Assembly: GCF_020742345.1 (NCBI RefSeq)
Contig: NZ_DYXC01000147.1
Span: 1 to 22,268, forward strand
Length of the DNA stretch: 22,268 bases
Direction: 5' to 3'
Source: Enteractinococcus helveticum
Lineage (GTDB): Bacteria > Actinomycetota > Actinomycetes > Actinomycetales > Micrococcaceae
Under the pieces are notes generated by a model. The model made no database searches, was not told the DNA's origin, and worked only from the letters and a program-made list of their open reading frames with translations. Shown piece by piece: positions 1 to 6,706 of this stretch. A program made the translations under genes and the position numbers. The first letter of the stretch is position 1. Each line of letters begins with the position of its first letter.

Positions 1-326
1 TTTCCAGCAGCGATGACGCCTTGAATCAGCTCTCTGTTGTTTTTGACGTTCAGGAACTTAATGACCTGTTTGGGTACAACCCCTGGCCCTTTTCCTGCAC
101 CGTAAGTCGGCAGCATCAGAACGAATGGTTCTCGTGCGTACAGCGTGGGGTCGCGGGTAATCAGCGGCAACCTTGCGGTGTCGCCTTCTTCTAACCCGAG
201 CTTCTCCACAAAACGATGAGTGTAACCGGACACCGAGGAGAAGTAGATCAGATTCGCATGAGTCTCGACCATATCTTGCGATTCTGGAGACTTAACGAAT
301 GATCTATCCTGCACCTGGGCAGTCAT
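1..326 (-). CDS. nrdI: NrdI, ribonucleotide reductase flavodoxin (partial, C-terminus beyond left edge)
   Basis: The minus strand reads from ATG at 326 through the window edge with no stop, giving about 108 residues. It begins MTAQVQD, and the family hallmarks follow: a flavodoxin-like LIYFSSVSGYTHRFVEKL segment and the LPTYGAGKG flavin-binding loop. NrdI is the flavodoxin that supplies the oxidant for assembling the dimanganese-tyrosyl radical cofactor of class Ib ribonucleotide reductase (NrdF). An AGGGA Shine-Dalgarno lies about 6 nt before the ATG. The gene starts 34 bp after the nrdH stop on the same strand, the usual nrdHI order, so nrdE and nrdF are expected further left. It was identified by direct translation of the edge-truncated frame. 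Confidence 0.93.
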   Translation of the reverse strand, partial: MTAQVQDRSFVKSPESQDMVETHANLIYFSSVSGYTHRFVEKLGLEEGDTARLPLITRDPTLYAREPFVLMLPTYGAGKGPGVVPKQVIKFLNVKNNRELIQGVIAAG

Positions 327-360
327 TAGATCCCTGCTTTCAAAAAAGTTAAAGAAAAGC

Positions 361-609
361 TTATGCAACGGTCGAGGCGGCGACGGCGGCCTCGAGGGTG
401 GCGATTTTGTCAGGGCGGAAGCCTGACCAGTGATCAGAGCCTGCCATGACAACCGGAGCCTGCATGTAACCCAGGGCGCGGACACGTTCTAAAGCATCCA
501 TGTCCTGCGACATGTCGATGACGTTATATTCGATGCCTTTTTTATCCAATGCGCGCACGGTTGCGTTGCACTGGACACATGCTGGTTTGCTGTAAACGGT
601 TACGGTCAT
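361..609 (-). CDS. nrdH: NrdH-redoxin, glutaredoxin-like electron donor for class Ib RNR
   Basis: This 82-residue protein has a thioredoxin/glutaredoxin fold. The redox motif CVQC is at residues 11-14, and the WSGFRPDKI segment near residues 61-69 is diagnostic of NrdH rather than ordinary glutaredoxins. NrdH is a cytosolic dithiol protein that is reduced by thioredoxin reductase and passes electrons to the NrdEF ribonucleotide reductase. The ATG at 609 is preceded by AGGGAGA at good spacing. It is the first gene of the nrdHI operon. A candidate promoter lies upstream, with -35 TTGCGT (756-761) and -10 TAGTAT (734-739) on the minus strand, and a NrdR-like box falls between the two, so deoxynucleotide-responsive repression by NrdR is likely. 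Confidence 0.95.
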   Translation of the reverse strand: MTVTVYSKPACVQCNATVRALDKKGIEYNVIDMSQDMDALERVRALGYMQAPVVMAGSDHWSGFRPDKIATLEAAVAASTVA

Positions 610-735
610 GATCTCTCCCTAAGTCGTTGCCTTCGTGCCGGTCTACGCCGCCGTCCTCAAGAAAGTCGACGGGGCTCTCGGCTGTTCTGTTGAATTCTTG
701 GTGAACGCCTTATCGGGCTCAACCACTGTATTAAT

Positions 736-780
736 ACTACATCTAGGGATTGAGAACGCAAGGCACAACTAGATGTTGTG
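736..780 (-). promoter_or_regulatory. Pair of NrdR-like boxes upstream of nrdH
   Basis: Two sites carry the core CTAGATGT in opposite orientation. One reads ACTACATCTAGGGAT at 736-750. The other is CACAACTAGATGTTGTG at 764-780, which contains a perfect ACAAC-N5-GTTGT inverted repeat. The cores are 30 bp apart, close to three helical turns, which is the arrangement known for tandem NrdR boxes in front of bacterial ribonucleotide reductase operons. The proximal box lies between the candidate -35 and -10 of nrdH, so binding would block transcription. The assignment rests on resemblance to the known consensus; no binding data exist here. Confidence 0.75.
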
Positions 781-796
781 CTCACGTGTTTGACAT

Positions 797-1000
797 TCAC
801 CCACAGGGTTCTCCACAGCCTTGTCACCAGAATTCCACAAGTACCCCCATTGATACTTCGGCATCCTGGTGCGGGACTAGTGCAGCGCGCAAAAAGTTCT
901 CCACATTCCCACATCGAGGACAGAACCCGTCAATCCACAGAAAAAGAAATTTTCGGCACGGCGTGTTGCGCCCCGAAATCACCAGTGATTGTGTTCCACA
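797..1000 (+). promoter_or_regulatory. Cluster of DnaA-box-like motifs
   Basis: Nonamers ending in CCACA recur on the plus strand: TCACCCACA (797-805), TTCTCCACA (809-817), AATTCCACA (831-839), TTCTCCACA (897-905), ATTCCCACA (905-913), CAATCCACA (931-939) and TGTTCCACA (992-1000). The two TTCTCCACA copies differ by one base from the DnaA consensus TTATCCACA, and three others differ by two. DnaA is known to regulate ribonucleotide reductase operons in Escherichia coli and Bacillus. Whether these sites bind DnaA is inference. Confidence 0.4.
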
Positions 1001-1139
1001 ACCGTGACAACCACAACAAATTGTGGTGTACGGGATATTAAGGGCGTCTGTCAACAGATGGGATCTTGGTTTCCGAAAGGCAAATTGAGCGCCTCTTCTC
1101 CGTGATGTTTGACCCACAACTGGGATCTGACCATGGTCC

Positions 1140-2687
1140 ATGGAACAATGGTGTCTCGTGGACGCTGAGAATTTGACTAGAACGACATCATTTCGCCCCA
1201 ATATCGGTTTCGACTCGCAAAAATACGTTAAATTGCAGTCGCAATTCATTTCTCAGCGACGTCAGCAGATCGGCAACAAGCTGTATCTGGAAATGGGCGG
1301 CAAACTCTTTGACGACCTGCACGCCTCGCGCGTCCTGCCCGGTTTTACCCCGAATAATAAGATTTCCATGCTCCAGCAGCTCAAAGATGAGCTAGAAATC
1401 ATGATGGTCCTCAACGCCAAGGATCTGGAGTACGAAAAAGTTCGGGCCGATCTGGGCATCACGTACCAAGATGAAGCCATGCGTCTCATTGATATCTTCC
1501 GCGATGAGGGCTTCATGATCGAACATCTGGTCATTACGCAATTGTCGGCAGATTATTCCAATGCCCTGGCATTTAGCGATCGTATGCAACGTGCCGGGCT
1601 GAAGGTAACGCATCACTACCCTACCGCTGGGTATCCCACTGACACCGAGACCATCATCTCGCCTGAAGGCTTTGGCCAGAACGAGCACGCGCAAACGACC
1701 CGTTCACTCGTTGTCGTGACTGGCCCTGGGCCTGGTTCAGGCAAACTGTCTGCTTCGTTGTCTCAGATTTATCACGATTATCAACATGGGATTCGTTCGG
1801 GGTATGCAAAATTTGAGACCTTCCCCATCTGGAATCTACCCCTGCAGCATCCGGTGAATCAGGCCTACGAGGCTGCAACCGCAGATCTTGACGACAACAA
1901 CATCATCGACCCCTACCACCTTGCGGCGTATCACGAACAAGCCGTCAGCTATAACCGCGACGTCGAAGCGTTTCCGCTGTTAAAAGCGATGTTAGAGAAA
2001 CTGTATGGGGAATCTCCCTATCAGTCGCCGACCGATATGGGAGTCAACATGGTCGGGCATTGCATCAGCGATGATGCAGTGTGTGCTGAGGCTGCCCGGC
2101 AGGAAGTCATCCGGCGCTGGTATAAGGCTCGCGTTGAAGAGCGTCGCGCAGACACCGCCGATCACACCGTGTCGTCGCGTATCGAAGTCATCATGAAACG
2201 CATCGGCGTCACCAAGGAAGATCGTCCGGTGGTCACACCTGCCCTAGAACTGGCCGAGCGCACTGAACAGCCGGCAAGCGCGGTGCAATTACCCGATGGC
2301 ACCATCTTGACGGGCAAGACCTCGGATCTTTTAGGCTGTTCTGCAGCCATGTTGCTCAATGCGTTGAAGTACATGGCCGGCATTGACGAAGATGTCCATC
2401 TGCTGCGTCCTCAGGCGATCGAACCCATCCAAACGCTGAAGACACGACACCTGGGTTCGGTCAACCCCCGGTTGCATACCGACGAAGTCCTGATTGCGCT
2501 GTCGGTGTCGGCTGCTGAATCCGATGATGCTCGCAAAGCGATCGCCGAGCTGCAGTATCTGCGAGGCTGCGACGTCCACACCACCACGATTCTCGGTTCG
2601 GTAGATGAATCTATGTTCCGCCAGTTAGGCATGCTGATCACTGCTGAGCCAATATACTGGCGGAAATCGCTGTATCACCGCAGTTAG
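1140..2687 (+). CDS. DUF1846 / UPF0371 family protein of unknown function
   Basis: The product is about 515 residues in the DUF1846 (UPF0371) family, whose members are near 500 residues. Recognisable conserved stretches are GFDSQKY near residue 23, LYLEMGGKLFDDLHASRVLPGF near 48-69, and the glycine-rich GPGPGSGK at 195-202, which resembles a P-loop. The EVLIALSVSAAES and EPIY segments near the C-terminus also fit. The biochemical role of the family is not established, so no function is assigned. The start is uncertain. The ATG at 1140 gives roughly 20 residues before the conserved GFD and has no clear Shine-Dalgarno. GTG at 1158 and TTG at 1173 are in-frame alternatives with equally weak signals. 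The gene is monocistronic or first before the ABC genes, with a 125-bp gap after it. Confidence 0.85.
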   Translation: MEQWCLVDAENLTRTTSFRPNIGFDSQKYVKLQSQFISQRRQQIGNKLYLEMGGKLFDDLHASRVLPGFTPNNKISMLQQLKDELEIMMVLNAKDLEYEKVRADLGITYQDEAMRLIDIFRDEGFMIEHLVITQLSADYSNALAFSDRMQRAGLKVTHHYPTAGYPTDTETIISPEGFGQNEHAQTTRSLVVVTGPGPGSGKLSASLSQIYHDYQHGIRSGYAKFETFPIWNLPLQHPVNQAYEAATADLDDNNIIDPYHLAAYHEQAVSYNRDVEAFPLLKAMLEKLYGESPYQSPTDMGVNMVGHCISDDAVCAEAARQEVIRRWYKARVEERRADTADHTVSSRIEVIMKRIGVTKEDRPVVTPALELAERTEQPASAVQLPDGTILTGKTSDLLGCSAAMLLNALKYMAGIDEDVHLLRPQAIEPIQTLKTRHLGSVNPRLHTDEVLIALSVSAAESDDARKAIAELQYLRGCDVHTTTILGSVDESMFRQLGMLITAEPIYWRKSLYHRS

Positions 2688-2812
2688 CCACCCGCTGTAA
2701 GGCCCATTTCGAAGCTGTGGCGTGGATACGATCTGTTCAGTTCGTGAGGTGGCGGGCACTACCATAGGCGGGATAACCGTTTCTCGCAGTTCAGTCATAG
2801 GAGGCATGGTTC

Positions 2813-4585
2813 ATGAAAGCGGCCATGGCACGCTTATGGCGGATCATCAAGCCCATCCGACCTCGTCTATATATGGGATTGGTCGTCACGATTGCAGCAT
2901 CCATCGTGGGGCTGATGATCCCCCAGGTGCTCGAATTCTTGGTCAACAGTCTCAACACTTCCCCGACCGCCACCACAGTGTGGATTGCTGGTGCCGTTGT
3001 GATCGCACTGGGTCTGGTGGAAGCCGTGTTGTTGTGGTTGCGTCGGATCTTTGCTGTTGGTCCCTCAACGGAAATCGAACGGCAAATGCGAGTCAGGTTT
3101 TATACCCGCATCCTGGATATGCCGGTGGCGTTTCATAACGACTGGGGTTCCGGACAATTATTATCGCGTTCCCAACAAGATGTGACACAGATCCGTCGCT
3201 GGATTGCATTTGGCATGATCATGACGGTTTCCTCGGCCGCGACCGTGTTGGTAGGAATTTTCATGATGTCGCGATCCTCAATGCTGCTGGCGCTGATTTT
3301 TTTGATCATCGTCCTTCCCATTGTGGTGTTGACGTATCGTTTTCAGCGCGATTATTCGGTGTTGACGCGTCGTTCCCAGGATCTCAATGGTGAAATCTCG
3401 ACGACGGTGGAGCAGTCCGTGCAAGGTATTCGCGTGCTCAAAGCATTTGGCCGCAGCGAGCAAGCCTTGTCGAATTTTGAAACCGATGCGGTCGCACTGC
3501 GAAATAACGAAATTCGGAAGGCCACCACGCTGGCCCGATTCGATATGTTCATGTTGGCACTGCCCGAAACGATGCTGGGGATTTGTCTGTTGTTGGGCCT
3601 GTTGCAGGTCAATGCCGGTGCGATGAATGTCGGTGAGCTGGCTAGTTTCTTTGCCACTGCCACACTGGTGGTCGGGCCTACCCGGATGTTAGGGATGCTC
3701 TTCGGTCAGGCTGTGCAATCTACTACCGCTTTGGAACGGTACTTCGAAGTCATGGACACCGATAACACGATCGTCTCCCCCAAGGATCCAGCTGCGGTGG
3801 ACTTCGAAAATGCCACCGGTGAATTGGTCATGGACGACGTTCACTTTCGTTTCCACGATGCCCCAGAAGACTCTCCTGACTTATTCCGTGGCGTGAATCT
3901 GCATATTCGTCCCGGCGAAACACTAGCTTTGGTTGGTGTGACAGGCAATGGAAAATCCACCCTGTTACAGCTGGTGCCACGCATCTTTGATATCACCGGC
4001 GGCCGCATCACGATTGATGGGGTTTCCGTGCACGACATGGACCTAGACGATCTGCGCCGGCTGACAGCTTTTGCCTTCGAAGACACGACACTGTTTTCTT
4101 TCTCCGTGCGCGAGAACGTGCTGCTGGGTGTCGATCCATCACTACCGGACGACGTGAAAGAAGACATCGCCTGGGAGGCTCTGCACGCCGCCGACGCAGG
4201 CTTTGTTGCTGACCTCGCCCAGGGACTCGACACACCTATCGGGGAACAAGGCTTCTCGTTATCCGGTGGCCAGCGACAACGCATTGCGTTGGCTCGAGCT
4301 ATTGCTTCTCGGCCGGCATTGCTATTGCTGGATGATCCACTCTCGGCGTTGGACACCAAAACCGAGGAACGCGTCATCGCCCAATTGCGCGAGGTGTTGG
4401 ATAACACCACGACCTTTATCATCGCCCACCGGTCCTCTACAGTCGCGCTGGCAGATCGTGTTGCCCTGCTGGATGATGGCCAGATCGCGGCGGTCGGCAC
4501 CCACCAAGAATTGCTTCGAACCTCGGCTCGGTATCGCTATATCATGGCCAGCCAAACCGAGGACGCTTGGGAGGTGCAATCATGA
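2813..4585 (+). CDS. ABC exporter half-transporter, subunit with degenerate ATP site
   Basis: This 590-residue membrane protein has the type IV exporter plan. An N-terminal six-helix transmembrane domain (about 1-310) is followed by a nucleotide-binding domain. Walker A is GVTGNGKST (375-383), the signature is the canonical LSGGQ (483-487), and the H-loop histidine is H539. Two catalytic positions deviate: the residue after the Walker B aspartate D507 is Asp508 instead of Glu, and the Q-loop position is Glu423. That is the pattern of the non-hydrolysing half of heterodimeric exporters. An AGGAGG Shine-Dalgarno sits 8 nt before the ATG at 2813. The stop overlaps the next gene by 4 bp (ATGA), which implies coupled translation and a heterodimer. 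The substrate cannot be read from sequence; drug, lipid or peptide export are all possible. Confidence 0.92.
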   Translation: MKAAMARLWRIIKPIRPRLYMGLVVTIAASIVGLMIPQVLEFLVNSLNTSPTATTVWIAGAVVIALGLVEAVLLWLRRIFAVGPSTEIERQMRVRFYTRILDMPVAFHNDWGSGQLLSRSQQDVTQIRRWIAFGMIMTVSSAATVLVGIFMMSRSSMLLALIFLIIVLPIVVLTYRFQRDYSVLTRRSQDLNGEISTTVEQSVQGIRVLKAFGRSEQALSNFETDAVALRNNEIRKATTLARFDMFMLALPETMLGICLLLGLLQVNAGAMNVGELASFFATATLVVGPTRMLGMLFGQAVQSTTALERYFEVMDTDNTIVSPKDPAAVDFENATGELVMDDVHFRFHDAPEDSPDLFRGVNLHIRPGETLALVGVTGNGKSTLLQLVPRIFDITGGRITIDGVSVHDMDLDDLRRLTAFAFEDTTLFSFSVRENVLLGVDPSLPDDVKEDIAWEALHAADAGFVADLAQGLDTPIGEQGFSLSGGQRQRIALARAIASRPALLLLDDPLSALDTKTEERVIAQLREVLDNTTTFIIAHRSSTVALADRVALLDDGQIAAVGTHQELLRTSARYRYIMASQTEDAWEVQS

Positions 4586-6405
4586 GTGGGCCAGGACGCG
4601 CACGCGGTGCAGGATCCGCGGACTACCAGCGCATGACGCGTGCCGAACGGCGAGCCTCACTGCGGTTGCTGGGCACACTGCTGAAACCGTTCCGGTGGCA
4701 GCTGGTGGGGCTGTCGATCGTCGTCGTCATTGCCCAAATGGCTTCCGTGGCCGGTCCGGCCATCATTGCTTGGGGTATTGATAACGGCATTCCGGCCTTA
4801 CTTGAGGGCAATGCCACGCCCGCGATTGCAGCCTCGGTGGCACATATCGTCGCAGCGCTTGTTGCCGGCGGGCTCATGTATGTGTTCATTCGCTGGAACA
4901 TGACCCTGGGTCAGACCATGCTGTATGGGTTACGGCGAAGGCTGTTTTTGCACAGTCAGCGCCTGGATATGAAGTTCCATGAGTCCTATGCCTCCGGACG
5001 TACCGTCGCCCGGCAGACCTCGGATATGGACGCGCTAGCCCAGCTGCTGAACTCTGGCCTGGATATTATGGTCGGGTCGGTGTTGCAAATGGTGTTCACC
5101 ATGGTGCTGATTCTGACCATGGACCTGCCCTCTGGTGTGGTCATGGCCGGGCTGTTGGTACCAGCCACCATGCTGACCGTTTGGTTCCAGAAACGCTCGT
5201 CGGTGATTTACCGCCAGATCCAGACCAACTCTGCCCGGCTGATTTCACATTTCGTTGAGACCGTCTCGGGTATTCGCGCGGTTAAAACGTATCGTCGCCA
5301 ACAGGCAAACGGTGAACGCTACGAACAACTTGCCGAAGATCACCGTCAGTCGGCACTGCGCTCAATTCAGCTGTTTGGTATCTACCAACCAACGCTGCGC
5401 TGGTTATCGTCGATCACGATTGCTGCGGTGCTGATGGTCGGTGGTTTCCGTGTTCTGGGCGGCGAGCTGCAAGTCGGTGTGCTCATTGCGTTGGTGCTCT
5501 ATGCGCGCCGTTTCTTCCAGCCGATTGATGAGATTGCCAACTTCTACAACACTTTCCAGTCTGCTGTTGCCGCGTTGGAAAAGATCTCTGGTCTGTTGGC
5601 AGAAAAGCCTTCGGTGACCGATCCAGAAGAGCCCGTGGAACTGAATGAGGCGTCCGGTGAGATCGTCTTCGACGACGTCTCGTTCCGGTATCAAGATGAG
5701 CTGCCCCTGGCGCTCCAGCCGACCTCGCTCCACGTCCCAGCGGGACAAACCGTGGCCATTGTTGGCTCTACAGGTGCGGGCAAATCGACGATCGCCAAGC
5801 TGATGGCTCGATTCTATGACGTCACCGATGGGACGATCACCTTGGATGGGGTCAATCTCAAGGACCTCGAGTTAGACACCCTGACCAAACACATCGTCAT
5901 GGTCACCCAAGAGTCCTATCTGTTTTCTGGTTCGGTGGCCCAGAATATTGCGATCGGCAATCCGGAAGCTTCTCGAGAAGAAATCCGAGCGGCTGCGGCA
6001 ATCATCGGCGCTGATACGTTCATTGACCGGCTGCCAGAGGGGTTTGATACCGATGTGCGAGCCAAGGGTGGTCGCATGTCTGCCGGGCAACGACAACTGG
6101 TCTCGTTCGCACGGGCATTTCTCGCCGATCCGACGGTGTTGATTCTGGATGAGGCGACGTCATCACTTGATGCGCCGACTGAGGCACTCGTTCAAGAGGG
6201 CCTGAAAGAACTGCTCGGTGAGCGCACCTCCTTTATCATCGCCCACCGCCTGTCCACGGTGATGATCGCCGATCGTGTGTTGGTGGTCGAAGGCGGGCAA
6301 ATTATTGAAGACGGCACACCGGCTGAACTCATTGAAGCCGGTGGACAGTTTGCCCAGCTGCACCAGGCTTGGCAGGATTCCCTCAGCGATGCTGAACAGT
6401 ACTAG
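4582..6405 (+). CDS. ABC exporter half-transporter, subunit with intact Walker B
   Basis: This is the partner of the preceding half-transporter, about 607 residues from ATG 4582. That start has GGGAGGT 6-7 nt upstream and overlaps the previous stop as ATGA; a TTG at 4567 is in frame but falls before this Shine-Dalgarno. After a six-helix transmembrane domain, the nucleotide-binding domain shows Walker A GSTGAGKST (395-403) and Walker B LILDE with catalytic Glu524. The H-loop has His555, and the Q-loop reads VTQESYLF. The signature is MSAGQ (499-503) instead of LSGGQ. In the dimer, its Walker motifs face the partner's canonical LSGGQ, making the hydrolytic site. Its own MSAGQ faces the partner's degenerate Walker B. 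Confidence 0.92.
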   Translation: MSGPGRARGAGSADYQRMTRAERRASLRLLGTLLKPFRWQLVGLSIVVVIAQMASVAGPAIIAWGIDNGIPALLEGNATPAIAASVAHIVAALVAGGLMYVFIRWNMTLGQTMLYGLRRRLFLHSQRLDMKFHESYASGRTVARQTSDMDALAQLLNSGLDIMVGSVLQMVFTMVLILTMDLPSGVVMAGLLVPATMLTVWFQKRSSVIYRQIQTNSARLISHFVETVSGIRAVKTYRRQQANGERYEQLAEDHRQSALRSIQLFGIYQPTLRWLSSITIAAVLMVGGFRVLGGELQVGVLIALVLYARRFFQPIDEIANFYNTFQSAVAALEKISGLLAEKPSVTDPEEPVELNEASGEIVFDDVSFRYQDELPLALQPTSLHVPAGQTVAIVGSTGAGKSTIAKLMARFYDVTDGTITLDGVNLKDLELDTLTKHIVMVTQESYLFSGSVAQNIAIGNPEASREEIRAAAAIIGADTFIDRLPEGFDTDVRAKGGRMSAGQRQLVSFARAFLADPTVLILDEATSSLDAPTEALVQEGLKELLGERTSFIIAHRLSTVMIADRVLVVEGGQIIEDGTPAELIEAGGQFAQLHQAWQDSLSDAEQY

Positions 6406-6433
6406 TTTCTCAACACGTCAGGAGTACACAGAC

Positions 6434-6682
6434 ATGCATGGCAAACTCAAGGCCGCCCTGGTTGGTGGGATGATTGGCGCTATCGTTGTCGTCTTTGTCG
6501 AATTATTAGCGGTGCTGATCAATGACGAAGCATTTTTTGGTTCCGACCGGTCGTGGCTGATTTTGCTGTTTGCCGTGGTGCTTTTTGCCTGGAGCCAGAT
6601 GCGTGCTTATGACCGCAAGCAGAACGAAGCTACCAAGCGCAATGGTGCCCAGAATGGACCACAGGACCCGCATCGCCCATAG
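6434..6682 (+). CDS. Small two-helix membrane protein following the ABC exporter genes
   Basis: This 82-residue protein starts at ATG 6434, with GGAG about 9 nt upstream. A longer in-frame opening would run back into the ABC gene and lacks a ribosome binding site. Two hydrophobic segments are visible: residues about 7-28, rich in V, I, A and G, and residues about 41-56 (WLILLFAVVLFAW). A basic, Asn/Gln-rich cytoplasmic-looking tail (DRKQNEATKRNG) ends the protein. It lies 28 bp after the ABC exporter stop on the same strand, with a hairpin at its end, so it is probably the last gene of that operon. I do not recognise the family. An accessory or unrelated membrane role are both open. Confidence 0.75.
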   Translation: MHGKLKAALVGGMIGAIVVVFVELLAVLINDEAFFGSDRSWLILLFAVVLFAWSQMRAYDRKQNEATKRNGAQNGPQDPHRP

Positions 6683-6698
6683 TGCTCTGCGGGTCCTG
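6662..6698. terminator. 11-bp hairpin between convergent genes
   Basis: CAGGACCCGCA at 6662-6672 pairs perfectly with TGCGGGTCCTG at 6688-6698 across a 15-nt loop. It begins inside the last codons of the small membrane protein gene and ends 8 bp before the putA stop codon, so it can serve both strands. No T-tract follows on either side, as is common for actinobacterial hairpins. Confidence 0.65.
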
Positions 6699-6706
6699 GA
6701 CCAGCA

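Larger units (their letters stand above)
610..1139. other. Divergent intergenic region between nrdH and the DUF1846 gene
   Basis: This 530-bp stretch has no convincing gene. The open frames in it have no Shine-Dalgarno, no recognisable protein motif and no conserved composition. It holds the nrdH promoter and two NrdR-like boxes (736-780), followed by a run of TCCACA/CCCACA motifs on the plus strand (797-1000). It also contains an AATCAC-CA-GTGATT dyad at 977-990 and an ACCACAA-N4-TTGTGGT dyad at 1010-1027. The last two are candidates for control of the rightward DUF1846 gene. I see no clear promoter for that gene. Confidence 0.7.

Noticed and set aside
797..1027. Chromosomal replication origin
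   Set aside because: The DnaA-like cluster lacks neighbouring dnaA, dnaN or other origin genes and an obvious AT-rich unwinding region, so only a regulatory or titration role is considered.
824..1249. 141-codon open frame on the minus strand across the nrdH-DUF1846 intergenic region
   Set aside because: It runs into the DUF1846 gene on the opposite strand, has no ribosome binding site and shows no recognisable protein pattern.
3841..4500. 219-codon open frame antisense to the first ABC gene
   Set aside because: It is Ser/Arg-rich, the typical product of the opposite frame of a real gene, and overlaps the nucleotide-binding domain motifs.
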